Counted from the stretch's first letter, positions 27,436 through 37,700 are shown. The stretch: DNA of 64,000 nucleotides from DVEG01 sp964405435 (GCA_964405435.1 CAYOOD010000012.1:1-64000); one strand, 5' to 3'. Numbers and translations: made by a program. Notes: generated from the letters alone by a model not told the origin.

Positions 27436-30400
27436 ATGGAAATGTCCGCCCAAAGCAGGAAGAGAACCCCCCCAGAGCAGACATTCGCACTGGGCGCGAA
27501 GATGGCTGCCCTGATGCGGTGCCGCGACTGGACAGCCACGCCGCTTGGCCCAGTGGAAAACTGGCCGCAGAGCTTGCGCGCAGCCTTGAACATCTGCATG
27601 ACTTCTCGCTTTCCCGCGTTCGTATGCTGGGGCAGCGAACTGGTTGCGCTCTACAACGATGCCTGTCGCTCCTGGCTGGGAAGGCGCAAGCACCCCCAAA
27701 CACTGGGACAGTGGGGGCGCGATTGCTGGCCCGAAATCTGGCAGGCGATCGGCCCCGCCATTGAGGGCGTCCTCGCCACAGGAGAAGCCGCTCAGCTCGG
27801 CGATCGCGCGATCGCCCTCGATGACAGCGGCGGCACCGCAGAGCGCTACTTCACCTTTTTTTGCAGCCCCATCCGCGATGAAAGCGGCGGGGTGGGGGGC
27901 GTCTTCACCGCCGTCACCGAAACCACGGAACGGGTGATAGCACAAAGGCATCTGAGCGCCTGTGGCGATTGCGCGGCGAGATCGGGCGATCGCAACCCCA
28001 GCCTACCCTTTACCGCAACCGCCCTCGATGCCAGCCCAGCGGCAGCCGAGGCTGAAGCGGCAAAGGAACGGCTCGCCGTGGTTCTCGATAGCATTGGGGA
28101 TGGATTGGCATTGTTTGACCGGCAGTTGCGCTACACCCATGCCAACCGGGCGGCAGCACGCTTGTCGTGCCGAGAGCCGGAAGAACTGGTCGGCAAAACC
28201 CCAGGCGAGGTCTTTCCCGAAGCGATCGCCCAAACCTTTTATAAAGAGTATAGCAGAGCGATTGCAGAGCAAGCCGTCGTAGAATTTGAACAATTTTTTC
28301 CGCCTTTAGATATCTGCTTGAAAATTCGCGCTCATCCTTTTCAGGAGGGGCTGGCTGTGTATTTTCGGGATATTACCCAGCGCAAGCGAGATGAAGAAAA
28401 CCCGCAGCGCGGGGAGGAGGCATTTAAAATCCTGGCTGACAACGCCCCCGACGCAATCGCGATTCTCGATGTAGAGGGACGCTACCTTTACGCCAACCGA
28501 GCGATCGAACATTCGACGGGATTGCCTGCCAAATATTTTATCGGAAAAACCCTAGAAGAAATCGGAGGTTTGCCGGAGATTTCTGCTCAGTGGCGGTACG
28601 AGCTTCAAGAACTACTGACAACCGGACAAGAGCGTATTTTTGAAACCGCTTTCCCGGCGCAAAGCGGAATAAAATACTATCAAAATAGGCTATTTCCAGA
28701 AGTAGCAGCAGGCGGCGAGATCGTTTCGATTGCCGGCATCAGCCGCGACATAACCGAACTCAAACAGGCTGCCGAGAAGCTCGGAGAAACCGACCGAATG
28801 CTTCAGGCGCTAATCGCCGCCTCGCCGCTGGCAATTATTGCCCTAGATAGACAGGGAAATATAAAAATGTGGAGTCCGGCGGCTGAAAGGATTTTTGGCT
28901 GGACAGAAGCGGAAGTCTTGGGTCATTTTATCCCCCTAGTTCCGGAAGAGAAAAAAGAAGAATTCCGCGCCCTGCACCGGCAAAAATTGCAGGGGCAGTC
29001 AGTCGCAGGCATAGAGCTGCACCGCCGGAAAAAAGACGGTTCGCCAATTGACGTAGCCGTGTGGGGAGCGCCCATGCCCGATGCGCAGGGCGAAATTGAC
29101 AGCACGATGGCGGTGATTGCCGATATCAGCGATCGCTTGCGCTCTGAGGAAGCGCTGCGAAAAGAGCGCGACTTCACCAGTGCAATCTTGAATACAATAG
29201 AAAGTTTAGTCGTTGTCATCAATCGCGAAGGAAAAATAGTCAGCTTTAACAGGGCTTGCGAGAAAACCACCGGCTATACCTTCGAGGAAGTCAACGGCGT
29301 TTTTGTCTGGGATTTATTCCTGCTGCCCGAAGAAATAGAAACCGTTAAAAACGTTTTCGAGAACTTGCGAGATGGCGCAGTCTCCAGCGAGTACGAAAAT
29401 TATTGGTTAACCAAAGACGGCAGCCGTCGCCTCATTGCCTGGTCAAATACGGTCATGTTCGATGAAATCGGGCAGGTGGAATATATCATCGGCACCGGCA
29501 TCGACATCACCGAACGGCGGCAGACAGAAGAAGCGCTGGGAAAAAGTGAAGCCAAGTTTCGCCGTCTGTCTGAATCAAATTTAATCGGAATTTTTTTAGC
29601 GGATTTTAGCGGTTGCATCAGCGATGGCAACGATGCTTTTTTGCAAATGATGGGCTACGGGCGGGAAGATTTGCGGGCGGGCAAATTGCGGTGGGATGCC
29701 ATGACTCCGCCAGAATACCGCTCTCTGGATGAGGCAAAAATTCAGGAAATGAAAAGATCGGGGTCGTGCACGCCGTGGGAGAAAGAATACATTCGCGCTG
29801 ACGGGACTCGCGTCCCCGTTTTGCTCGGCGTTGCCGTCTTAGAAGAAGCGGCAGAAACTTGCATCTGTTTTGCGATCGACCTGACGGAGCGCAAGCAAAC
29901 AGAAGAAGCCCTGCGCTTTGCGCTGCAAAAGCTGAACTTTCACGTTGAAAACACGCCGCTGGCAGTCATCGAGTGGGATCGGGAATTTCGGGTCATTCGG
30001 TGGTCAACGAGCGCCCAGAAGCTGTTTGGGTGGCATCCCGAAGAAGTGCTGGGAAAACATCTGAGCGAGTGGCAGTTTGCCGGCGACGAGACGGTGGAAT
30101 TATTAGGGGGCGTGGTGGGGCGGTTGACAGACGGGACTGAGCAGTGTAGCGTATTGGCAAATCGCAATTACGCGAAAGATGGGTCAGTGGTGGATTGCGA
30201 ATGGTACAACTCGGCGCTGTTGGATGAAGAGGGGAATTTAATTTCGGTGCTGTCTCTGGTTCTAGACGTGACGGAGCGCTCTAGGACGCTGGAAGCGCTG
30301 CGGCGATCGGAAGAAAGATTTCGCCTCGCGGCGAGGTGCGCGAGCGATTTGATTTACGAATGGGATATTCGCAGTGGCGCGGTGGAGTGGTTTGGGAATA

Positions 30401-33174
30401 TTGACGAAAAGTTGGGATATGCGATCGGGGAATTTCCGAGAACGGTAGAAGCCTGGAGAAATAGCATTCACCCGGACGATCGCGATCTCGCCGCCAGCTC
30501 GATAAAGCGACATTTGAGCGATCGCGAACCCTTTTTTGAAGAATATCGAATTCAGTGCAAAGACGGCACCTTCCTCTACTGGGCGGTTCGCGGCACTGCC
30601 GTTTGGGATGCGAACGGCACGGCGTACAAGTGGATCGGTGCCGCCAGCGATATCTCGCACGCCAAACAGGCGGAGTCGGAAATCGTCGCGCTCAATCAAG
30701 CCCTAAAACGCCGCGTCAAAGAGCTGCAAACGCTGCTGGAAGTAATCCCGATCGGTATTGGCATGGCGGAAGATGCTCAATGCGATCGCATCACGGTTAA
30801 TCCGGCTTTGGCAAAGCACTTGGGGGTTGATTCTGATGCCAATATTTCCTTGAGCGCTCCGCCTGGAGCAAGAGCCATCCACTACAAAATATACAACAAT
30901 GGCCGGGAAGTCCCCCTCGAAGAACTGCCCCTGCGTTACGCAGCCCGTCACGGCGTTGAAGTGCCAGATATGGAATTAGATATCGTGCGTGAGGATGGCA
31001 AAACGATAAATGTCCTAGCATCGGCTGCTCCCCTATTTGACGAAGAAGGCAAGACGAGAGGATGTGTGTGCGCAACAGTCGATATCACCGAGCGCAAGCA
31101 GACAGAAGAAGCACTCCGACTGAGCGAGGAACGCTACAGATCCCTAGCGGAAGCGCTGCCTCAATTGGTGTGCATGTCCGGTTCGGATGGGATTGTCGAT
31201 TACTGCAATCAAAGTTGGTTCAACTACACGGGGCTGACGCTGGAGCAGACCAAACAGTCAGGCGGGATCGCTGCCATCCATCCCGACTACTGCTATTCAT
31301 TCTTGCGCAAGTGGAAAAAGGCCCTCGAGACGGGCAAGGGGTTCTCGATCGCCTTTCGCCTGCGCAGGGCTGACGGCGCATACCGCTGGCACTTGGGACG
31401 AGCGGTGCCGATCGAGGGAGAAGGCGATCGCGTACTGGCGTGGTTGGGAACGGCAACGGATATTGACGATCAAAAACGGGCAGAGGAGCAAGAGCGTTTT
31501 CTGGCGCAAGCGAGCAGCGTTTTGGTGAACTCGCTGGAATACGAAATCACCCTCGAGCAGGTGGCGCGCTTGGCAGTGCCGAGCGTCGCTGACTGGTGCG
31601 CGATCGATTTGGTGAAGAAAGACGGCAGCATCGAGCCGGTGGCGGTGTCTCACGCCGATCCCCAGAAATCCGAACTGGCGCGGGAACTGCACCGCCGCTA
31701 TCCGCCCAAGTTGGATATCAACTGGGGAATGCCTCTGGCGTTGCGACAGGGAACGTCGCAAGTGTACGCCCAGATTCCAGATTGGTTTCTGGCTCGGGCG
31801 GCTCACGACGCCGAACACGAACACATTCTGCGCGAGTTGGGTGTTTCTTCCGCGATTTTCGTGCCGCTCGTGGCTCGCGGGCGGACTCTGGGGGTGATTT
31901 CTTTTGTGGTGAAAGGTACAGATCGCTGCTACAGTGCCGCTGACTTGCCTCTCGTTGAGGCGATCGCCTCTCGCGCGGCGCTGGCGATCGACAATGCGCG
32001 GCTGTACCGGGAAGCCCAGGAGGCTAACCGCCTCAAGGACGAGTTTTTGGCAACGCTCTCCCACGAACTGCGCACGCCTCTCAATGCCATTCTGGGCTGG
32101 ACGCAGATCTTGCGCAGTCGCAGGTTGAATGAGGAAAAGATTTTCAAGGCGCTGGAAACGATCGAGCGCAACGCGCGATCGCAGACGCAGTTAATAGAAG
32201 ACTTGCTCGACGTCTCGCGGATTATTCGCGGCAAGTTGCGGCTGAATATCCGAACTTTGAACTTGGTTTCAGTGGTGGAGGCGGCTGTCGAGGCGGTGCG
32301 TCCGGGTGCTGATGCCAAGGGAATCCAACTCCTGCGGGCGCTCGACTCGACGGCTGGGCCAATTTCAGGGGACGCCGATCGCTTGCAACAGGTTGTCTGG
32401 AATTTGCTCTCGAATGCGATCGAGTTTACCCCCAGCGGCGGTCAGGTAACGGTCGTGTTGGAAAGGGCAAACCCTCACGTCGAGATTGCGGTGAGCGATA
32501 CGGGGATGGGCATCGCTTCCGAGTTTTTGCCCTATGTTTTCGATCGCTTCCGTCAGGCTGACGGCTCGACGACGCGCTCTCACAGCGGCTTGGGGCTGGG
32601 GCTGGCGATCGTCCGCCACCTCGTAGAACTGCACGGCGGCAGTGTCTTTGTCGAGAGTCCGGGGCTGGGGCTGGGTTCGACGTTTCGGGTGCGCTTGCCC
32701 CTGATGCCGGTTTGCCAATTGAGCGACGCTCGCGATCCTGACGCGGACGCGCGCGGCGATCGCTCCCCCGAGGAGACGCCGACTCTGGACGGGGTGCGGG
32801 TCTTGGTTGTGGACGACCAAGAAGATGCGCGGACCTTTCTGGCGGCGGTTTTGGAGGAATCCGGCGCGATCGTGAGTGCGGCGGCATCCGTCCGGGAAGC
32901 GATCGCCGCGATCGAGCAGTTCCAACCCCACGTCCTGATCAGTGACATTGCCATGCCTTTTGAAGACGGCTACAGTTTGATCCGCAAAGTCCGAACTGCC
33001 GAGGCGGAACGCGGCGGATTTCTCCCCGCTGCGGCGCTGACGGCTTATGCCAGAGATGAGGACCGCACTCGCGCCTTGCTCTGCGGCTTCCAGCTCCACT
33101 TGCCCAAGCCCGTCGAGCCGGCTGAGCTAGTTGCCGTGGTTGCTAACTTAGTCGGGCGCGTCGGGCGATTTTAG
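27436..33174 (+). CDS. Hybrid sensor histidine kinase with about ten PAS domains, GAF and receiver
   Basis: 1912 aa, soluble. Approximate order: PAS-like 1-165, PAS 210-325, 330-445, 450-570, 575-695, 700-820, 825-945, 955-1075, 1085-1225 and 1230-1350, then GAF 1355-1515, HisKA (SHELRTPLN, His near 1543), HATPase (N-box WNLLSNAIEF, G1 DTGMGIA, G2 GLGLGLAI) and a C-terminal receiver (VLVVDDQED; phosphoacceptor Asp near 1837 in ISDIAMP; Lys in LPKPVEP). Most PAS units end in the linker DITERKQTEEAL or a variant, a sign of repeated PAS-PAC duplication. All catalytic boxes look functional. Ligands cannot be told from sequence. The start ATG 27436 could also be ATG 27442. No membrane segment is seen. 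Confidence 0.93.
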   Translation: MEMSAQSRKRTPPEQTFALGAKMAALMRCRDWTATPLGPVENWPQSLRAALNICMTSRFPAFVCWGSELVALYNDACRSWLGRRKHPQTLGQWGRDCWPEIWQAIGPAIEGVLATGEAAQLGDRAIALDDSGGTAERYFTFFCSPIRDESGGVGGVFTAVTETTERVIAQRHLSACGDCAARSGDRNPSLPFTATALDASPAAAEAEAAKERLAVVLDSIGDGLALFDRQLRYTHANRAAARLSCREPEELVGKTPGEVFPEAIAQTFYKEYSRAIAEQAVVEFEQFFPPLDICLKIRAHPFQEGLAVYFRDITQRKRDEENPQRGEEAFKILADNAPDAIAILDVEGRYLYANRAIEHSTGLPAKYFIGKTLEEIGGLPEISAQWRYELQELLTTGQERIFETAFPAQSGIKYYQNRLFPEVAAGGEIVSIAGISRDITELKQAAEKLGETDRMLQALIAASPLAIIALDRQGNIKMWSPAAERIFGWTEAEVLGHFIPLVPEEKKEEFRALHRQKLQGQSVAGIELHRRKKDGSPIDVAVWGAPMPDAQGEIDSTMAVIADISDRLRSEEALRKERDFTSAILNTIESLVVVINREGKIVSFNRACEKTTGYTFEEVNGVFVWDLFLLPEEIETVKNVFENLRDGAVSSEYENYWLTKDGSRRLIAWSNTVMFDEIGQVEYIIGTGIDITERRQTEEALGKSEAKFRRLSESNLIGIFLADFSGCISDGNDAFLQMMGYGREDLRAGKLRWDAMTPPEYRSLDEAKIQEMKRSGSCTPWEKEYIRADGTRVPVLLGVAVLEEAAETCICFAIDLTERKQTEEALRFALQKLNFHVENTPLAVIEWDREFRVIRWSTSAQKLFGWHPEEVLGKHLSEWQFAGDETVELLGGVVGRLTDGTEQCSVLANRNYAKDGSVVDCEWYNSALLDEEGNLISVLSLVLDVTERSRTLEALRRSEERFRLAARCASDLIYEWDIRSGAVEWFGNIDEKLGYAIGEFPRTVEAWRNSIHPDDRDLAASSIKRHLSDREPFFEEYRIQCKDGTFLYWAVRGTAVWDANGTAYKWIGAASDISHAKQAESEIVALNQALKRRVKELQTLLEVIPIGIGMAEDAQCDRITVNPALAKHLGVDSDANISLSAPPGARAIHYKIYNNGREVPLEELPLRYAARHGVEVPDMELDIVREDGKTINVLASAAPLFDEEGKTRGCVCATVDITERKQTEEALRLSEERYRSLAEALPQLVCMSGSDGIVDYCNQSWFNYTGLTLEQTKQSGGIAAIHPDYCYSFLRKWKKALETGKGFSIAFRLRRADGAYRWHLGRAVPIEGEGDRVLAWLGTATDIDDQKRAEEQERFLAQASSVLVNSLEYEITLEQVARLAVPSVADWCAIDLVKKDGSIEPVAVSHADPQKSELARELHRRYPPKLDINWGMPLALRQGTSQVYAQIPDWFLARAAHDAEHEHILRELGVSSAIFVPLVARGRTLGVISFVVKGTDRCYSAADLPLVEAIASRAALAIDNARLYREAQEANRLKDEFLATLSHELRTPLNAILGWTQILRSRRLNEEKIFKALETIERNARSQTQLIEDLLDVSRIIRGKLRLNIRTLNLVSVVEAAVEAVRPGADAKGIQLLRALDSTAGPISGDADRLQQVVWNLLSNAIEFTPSGGQVTVVLERANPHVEIAVSDTGMGIASEFLPYVFDRFRQADGSTTRSHSGLGLGLAIVRHLVELHGGSVFVESPGLGLGSTFRVRLPLMPVCQLSDARDPDADARGDRSPEETPTLDGVRVLVVDDQEDARTFLAAVLEESGAIVSAAASVREAIAAIEQFQPHVLISDIAMPFEDGYSLIRKVRTAEAERGGFLPAAALTAYARDEDRTRALLCGFQLHLPKPVEPAELVAVVANLVGRVGRF

Positions 33175-33180
33175 CGCTCC

Positions 33181-33780
33181 TCACTCCAAACCGAGCAACT
33201 GCTGCCGGGGGGAAGCCTCGCCAGAGGCGTCACCCAGACGGGGGAGCTTGATTTGGGAAACAGCGGCGATCAGTCCAGTTAAATTGACATCGATCGACTC
33301 GCCCGGTATGGCGCGCAAGATTCCCGTGATGCTGATGCCGTCTGCTTGCTGCGCGGCTAGCAATATCGCGACTTGGAGCTGCTCGACGCTCGTGCCTGGA
33401 AATGCCAGATCTACGGCTTTGCGGATGCGATCGCCCTGCGAGGACTTTAACAGGTCATTAAGTTGCTTGTCTAACTGTTCGGGTTCGAGTTCCAGGCGAT
33501 CGCCGAGGACTCGCCGCACGTCGGGAGTCAGCACCAGGGCGAAGGGCTTGAGATCGGGAGAGACTTCGCCTGTTTCGGCGAAGCGTTCCAAGTCTTCAAT
33601 CGGCACCGACTGCTCCACCGAACCGACGCGCACGTTCACTCGTTCCACCGCTAAAGTCGGGCCGGCGGCAGCCAAAAGGCCAAAGGCCATTCCCAAAGAC
33701 CAAAGGAAAAAGCCGCTGCAACTGGGGTTGGCTTTGGCTTTTTGAGCGTTCTCGTTCCGTGGCCAGATGAACTTGAGCAT
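33181..33780 (-). CDS. DUF1400 exported protein
   Basis: 199 aa. Residues 1-45 contain a basic start and a hydrophobic stretch (FFLWSLGMAFGLLAAAGPTLA) ending in a likely cleavage site: a signal peptide. The rest is a DUF1400 domain: ERVNVRVGSVEQSVPIEDLERFAETGEVSPDL and the conserved ITGILRAIPGESIDVNL. DUF1400 is known from cyanobacteria, often as the N-terminal part of longer alpha/beta-hydrolase proteins; here the hydrolase domain is absent, so the gene is a stand-alone DUF1400. It converges with the large kinase, six bases apart. Confidence 0.85.
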   Translation of the reverse strand: MLKFIWPRNENAQKAKANPSCSGFFLWSLGMAFGLLAAAGPTLAVERVNVRVGSVEQSVPIEDLERFAETGEVSPDLKPFALVLTPDVRRVLGDRLELEPEQLDKQLNDLLKSSQGDRIRKAVDLAFPGTSVEQLQVAILLAAQQADGISITGILRAIPGESIDVNLTGLIAAVSQIKLPRLGDASGEASPRQQLLGLE

Positions 33781-33898
33781 TTTATTAATTTTTTTGTTGG
33801 GGCTGTGAGTCGATTCTATCGAATTCAGGCCGCTGGGGTTTGTTCCTGCGGCGAGCGATCGCCCGAAAAGGCAAAATTTAAACAGGCATTGCAGCCTG

Positions 33899-34474
33899 AT
33901 GTTTGCATTTGCCTCCTTGAGACGTTTATTTCTGACTCGAACTATGCCCGCTGCTTTGCCGCTTGGATTTCCACCGCCTACCGAAGTCGGCGTTATTGAA
34001 GTGAAACAATATCCGGCTTATCGCGCTGTCACCTACACCCACGCGGGCGAGTTGCAGCAAGCGACCCGATTTGCTTTCGATCCCCTTTTCCAACACATCA
34101 GCAGCAATCAGATCGCCATGACAACCCCGGTAGAAGCTCGCTATCTGGGAAATTCCCCCGCGCCAATCGATTCTCCTGCGACGGCTGAGGTTTCTTTTTT
34201 GTATCCCAATCCGAATATTACGCCCCAGCGAGTAGACGCCGGAGTCAAGGTAACAGATACCCCGCCTCTGACGGTTGTCAGTATTGGCATCCAAGGTGCC
34301 TACACCTGGGACAGCTATCAAACCCACCTTCGCCGATTGCAGGATTGGCTGGCGGAACATCCCCAGCATGAAATTGCCGGCCCTCCCCGCCGATTTCTCT
34401 ACAATTCTCCCATGACGCCCGAATCGCTCAAACGCAGCGAGGTACAAATTCCGATTGTCACTGCCAGACAGTAA
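33899..34474 (+). CDS. SOUL haem-binding family protein
   Basis: 191 aa from ATG 33899; ATG 33944 (MPAALPLGFPPP) is an alternative. The SOUL signature is visible: VIEVKQYPAYRAVTY, then HISSNQIAMTTPVEARY, the beta-strand block EVSFLYPN and the C-terminal RRFLYNSPMTPESLKRSEVQIPI. SOUL/HBP proteins bind haem or tetrapyrroles with low specificity; in cyanobacteria their role is not settled. The longer start would give a short hydrophobic N-terminus (FAFASLRRLFL) but not a clear signal peptide. It stands between oppositely oriented genes. Confidence 0.87.
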   Translation: MFAFASLRRLFLTRTMPAALPLGFPPPTEVGVIEVKQYPAYRAVTYTHAGELQQATRFAFDPLFQHISSNQIAMTTPVEARYLGNSPAPIDSPATAEVSFLYPNPNITPQRVDAGVKVTDTPPLTVVSIGIQGAYTWDSYQTHLRRLQDWLAEHPQHEIAGPPRRFLYNSPMTPESLKRSEVQIPIVTARQ

Positions 34475-34536
34475 AAAGCCAGCTCAAAGGGTTTATCGCC
34501 ACCTTTTGACTCGCCCTGTCTAAAATCCCGGCAGTT

Positions 34537-37035
34537 TTATGCCGTTCGGCTTTGAGCGATCGGAATTTCCAGAATAAATTCAGTCCCTTGCCCGGGTTGG
34601 GAAACGCATTTTAAAACACCGCCGTGCTTTTCCACGACGATATGATAACTGATCGACAAGCCCAATCCGGTGCCTTTCCCGACGGGTTTTGTCGTAAAGA
34701 AGGGCTCGAACAAGCGCGCTTTTACGTCTTCAGTCATGCCAGTACCGCTGTCGGCAATGCGAATCGCAACGGATTGGGGATTGGACATCGGCGATCGCGC
34801 TTTTTTCCCGTATTCCATGCCATGAGTCACAAGCCCCAATTCAGTCCGAATGCTGATAACTCGCGGCGCGGGCTGGTTCTCCAAAGCGTCGATCGCGTTG
34901 GAAATAATATTCATAAACACCTGGTTGAGTTCGCCGCCGAAACACTCTATTAAGGGGATATCTCCGTATTCTTTTACTAGCTCGATTCCCGGTCGAGCTG
35001 AATTGGCTTTGAGGCGGTGCTGCAAAATCAGCAGGGTGCTGTCTAGTCCCTCGTGAATATTGACGGGCTTCATTTTGGCTTCATCGAGGCGGGAGAAGTT
35101 TCGCAAAGAAAGTACGATGTCGCGGATGCGGTTTGCACCCATTTTCATCGAAGCCAGTAATTTCGGCAAGTCTTCCGCGATAAAATCTACATCCAGGGCT
35201 TCGGCGCGATCGGCGATCGCCTGCCCTGGATTCGGATAATGTTGTTGGTAAAGTTGCAGTAGCTCTAGCAAATTGCCGACGTATTCGTCCGCGTGTATGA
35301 GGTTGCCGTAGATAAAATTGACCGGGTTGTTAATTTCGTGCGCCACTCCCGCCACTAACTGACCGAGCGTTGACATTTTTTCCGTTTGCACGAGCTGGCT
35401 TTGAGTTTGCTGCAATTGCCAGATCGCTGTTTCCAACTGCTGGGATTTTTCCTTATACTGCGTTTCCGATTGTCGCAACGCTGCTTCAACGCTTTTCCGC
35501 TCTGTAATATCTTCGGCAATGCCCAATAAATACTCAACTTTTCCGGCAGCATCGCGGATCGGGATTTGGCGGGCTCGGACAATCCGATCGCCCCGATGCG
35601 GCGTGTGGATGCTTTCTTCTTCAATGTCTGCAAGTTGGCCGCTTTCTAGCACTGTCTGGCTGCTGCTAGTCAGCCAATCCGCCGCTAGCGCTGGAAATAA
35701 TTCTCCGTCGGTTTTGCCGATTGCTGCTGTTTTGCTATAGCCAAATAAATCCTCGCTGGCTTGGTTCCAAAATACGAACTTCAGGTCAGTTGCCTGCTTG
35801 GTAAAAACGCTAATTGGCAGATTCTCTAATAGAGAATTTAAAAAACTTTGTGATTTCGCGACTTGCTCTTCGGCGTGCTTTCGCTCGGTTATTTCATAGC
35901 GAATCGCTAAAAATTGTTCGGGTTTGCCTCGGTCATTTAAGAAGGGAATAATGGCGGTATCTACCCAATAATAACTGCCATCTTTAGCCCGATTTTTGAT
36001 TTCTCCTTTCCAAACTTGCCCGCTGGCGATCGTTGACCACATTTCTTGAAAGAATCGTTTGGGATGGTGGCCGGAATTGAGAAGGCGGTGGTCTTGGCCG
36101 ATTAATTCTTCTCGGGAATATTTAGAGATTTCGCAAAACTTATCGTTGATGTGGGTAATTTTTCCCTGCGGATCGGTGATGGCGACGATCGCGGCGCGAT
36201 CGAGGGCAATCTTGATATCTGACAGTTCTTTGAGCGATCGCTGCAGTTGCTCCTCAATCCGCCGCTTTTCGGTGATGTCTTCGACTAACCCGATCGCGAA
36301 TTGAGGTTCTCCGCCGTCATCTCGCATCGCGGAAATCATCAGGCGGCCCCAAATCACTTGGCCATCTTTGCGCAGGTAGCGCCTTTCTCGCTGAACGCAC
36401 TCTCGCTCGCCGGTTAAAAGTTGGCGGTAAAGTTCTGGCTCGTCGCCTAAATCGTCGGGATGCACGAACGCATCTAAATTCAATCCCAACATTTCCGCTT
36501 CGCTGTAACCCAATATCTGCTGTAGCATTTTGTTGGTTTTGAGAAGGCGCTGACTTTCCACAGTCGCGATCGCCATTCCAATCGGCGCGTTCTCAAAAAT
36601 TGCTTGAAATCTCTGCTCTTTGACGTGCAGGGCTTCTGCCTGTTTCGCCGCCGTAATGTCGCGCGCGATCGCGTAGATCGCGTGTTCTTTCGGCACGCAC
36701 GTCACCTGCCACGCCAGCCACTTATACGAACCGTCTTTGCAGCGATAGCGATTCTCAAAAGCGATCGAACGGATTCCCCGAGCGAGTTTTTGCCCTTGGG
36801 CAATGGTTGATGGCCAGTCTTCAGGATGAACCAATTCCATCAACGGTTTGCCTAGCAGTTCTTCTTCTGTAAAGCCCAAGGTTTTTTCCCACATCGGGTT
36901 CAGGCGCTTGACATAGCCGTCAAAACCCACCACTCCCATCAGATCGGGCGACAGGTGGAAAAAAATCTCTTCTCCAGTTTCCGAGAGCCTGCAATCGCTG
37001 AGGTTTGTTATCTGGTCAGCTTCCACGATGAACAT
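34537..37035 (-). CDS. Multi-PAS sensor histidine kinase
   Basis: 832 aa, soluble. Four PAS domains (about 24-135, 140-265, 272-395 and 400-520), each ending in an ITERK/ITAAKQ-type linker. A coiled-coil follows (YKEKSQQLETAIWQLQQTQSQLVQTEKMS), then a HisKA domain with GVAHEINNPVNFIYGN (His near 566) and a HATPase domain with QVFMNIISNAIDAL, DSGTGMTED, FFTTKPVGKGTGLGLSI. The kinase core closely resembles that of the gene at 37701-41804. The HEINNPVNF core is frequent in cyanobacterial kinases. No receiver domain and no adjacent response regulator. Confidence 0.94.
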   Translation of the reverse strand: MFIVEADQITNLSDCRLSETGEEIFFHLSPDLMGVVGFDGYVKRLNPMWEKTLGFTEEELLGKPLMELVHPEDWPSTIAQGQKLARGIRSIAFENRYRCKDGSYKWLAWQVTCVPKEHAIYAIARDITAAKQAEALHVKEQRFQAIFENAPIGMAIATVESQRLLKTNKMLQQILGYSEAEMLGLNLDAFVHPDDLGDEPELYRQLLTGERECVQRERRYLRKDGQVIWGRLMISAMRDDGGEPQFAIGLVEDITEKRRIEEQLQRSLKELSDIKIALDRAAIVAITDPQGKITHINDKFCEISKYSREELIGQDHRLLNSGHHPKRFFQEMWSTIASGQVWKGEIKNRAKDGSYYWVDTAIIPFLNDRGKPEQFLAIRYEITERKHAEEQVAKSQSFLNSLLENLPISVFTKQATDLKFVFWNQASEDLFGYSKTAAIGKTDGELFPALAADWLTSSSQTVLESGQLADIEEESIHTPHRGDRIVRARQIPIRDAAGKVEYLLGIAEDITERKSVEAALRQSETQYKEKSQQLETAIWQLQQTQSQLVQTEKMSTLGQLVAGVAHEINNPVNFIYGNLIHADEYVGNLLELLQLYQQHYPNPGQAIADRAEALDVDFIAEDLPKLLASMKMGANRIRDIVLSLRNFSRLDEAKMKPVNIHEGLDSTLLILQHRLKANSARPGIELVKEYGDIPLIECFGGELNQVFMNIISNAIDALENQPAPRVISIRTELGLVTHGMEYGKKARSPMSNPQSVAIRIADSGTGMTEDVKARLFEPFFTTKPVGKGTGLGLSISYHIVVEKHGGVLKCVSQPGQGTEFILEIPIAQSRTA

Positions 37036-37503
37036 AGCTAGCCACTTCTCCTTAGAGGATTTCTATTAAGTTTTTTGAGGGCTGTTTTGGCAAACTCTAC
37101 CCCTGACTCCTGATAAAGCTGGCTGCACTGGCAGCTATACCTTTCGCACCCCTCAGCGTTAGCTGCCGCGTGAAGCTCGATCGGGCGATCGCGAATCCCC
37201 CCGCACTGACTTTGCTCTCCCGCTTCCTAGGTTTTGAGGTTGCGAGAGTGCCTTCTTCTATCTAAAGATAGATTTTTCAATGTCTATAATTTAGCTGACT
37301 GGCAAGTTCTACCGGCAAGAGATCTTAATATTTCTTAAAAACCCTGACGGCAAGGTTTTTTTCTCTTAATGAAGAATTGCTAAAATCCAAAAAAATTATA
37401 AAGAAAAGCCGAACCCGGGAAAAAATCAGCTTGCGAGATGGCAAATCCCAAAAGACGGGATCGCGGCTCGTCGGGCTCCACCATCAAGCTGCATACATGA
37501 CTG
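37036..37503. other. Intergenic region upstream of the 832-aa kinase
   Basis: About 470 bases with no gene seen. A TATAAT occurs near 37283 on the plus strand, without a convincing -35 or a gene downstream. AT-rich in its second half. Confidence 0.4.
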
Positions 37504-37631
37504 TATAGCGGTTCTATTTGAGTCGTGAAACCCATACTGGCTGGGCCAGAGCTTACAACCTAGGTGCTACCAGGCTTGTGCCGGGTAAGGATTAAGGAAG
37601 TTGTTTTCACAAATCAATTAGGAACGCTATA
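37504..37631. mobile_element. MITE-like palindromic element between two kinase genes
   Basis: 128 bases with imperfect terminal inverted repeats of about 30 bases: left end TATAGCGGTTCTATTTGAGT, right end (complement) TATAGCGTTCCTAATTGATT, with TGTGAAA/CGTGAAA inside both. The interior carries no gene. The ends resemble those of the element at 60004-60101 (TATAGC...TTTTCA). A non-autonomous IS630/Tc1-type element is a reasonable guess; no transposase is present. Confidence 0.6.
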
Positions 37632-37693
37632 GAAGGGGACTGCTTGACCGGCAGGGCGATCGCCACCTCGATTTTGCCCCCGTGCTTTGCCAC
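37632..37693 (-). pseudogene. Remnant of a histidine kinase C-terminus
   Basis: Reads VAKHGGKIEVAIALPVKQSP on the minus strand. This matches the end of a HATPase domain (VEKHGG... followed by EIPIAQ or SIPVQS in the two neighbours) with the middle (RCISAPEQGTEF-like) deleted. It lies just beyond the stop codon end of the 1367-aa kinase, between it and the MITE-like element. Confidence 0.5.
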
Positions 37694-37700
37694 TCAGGCA

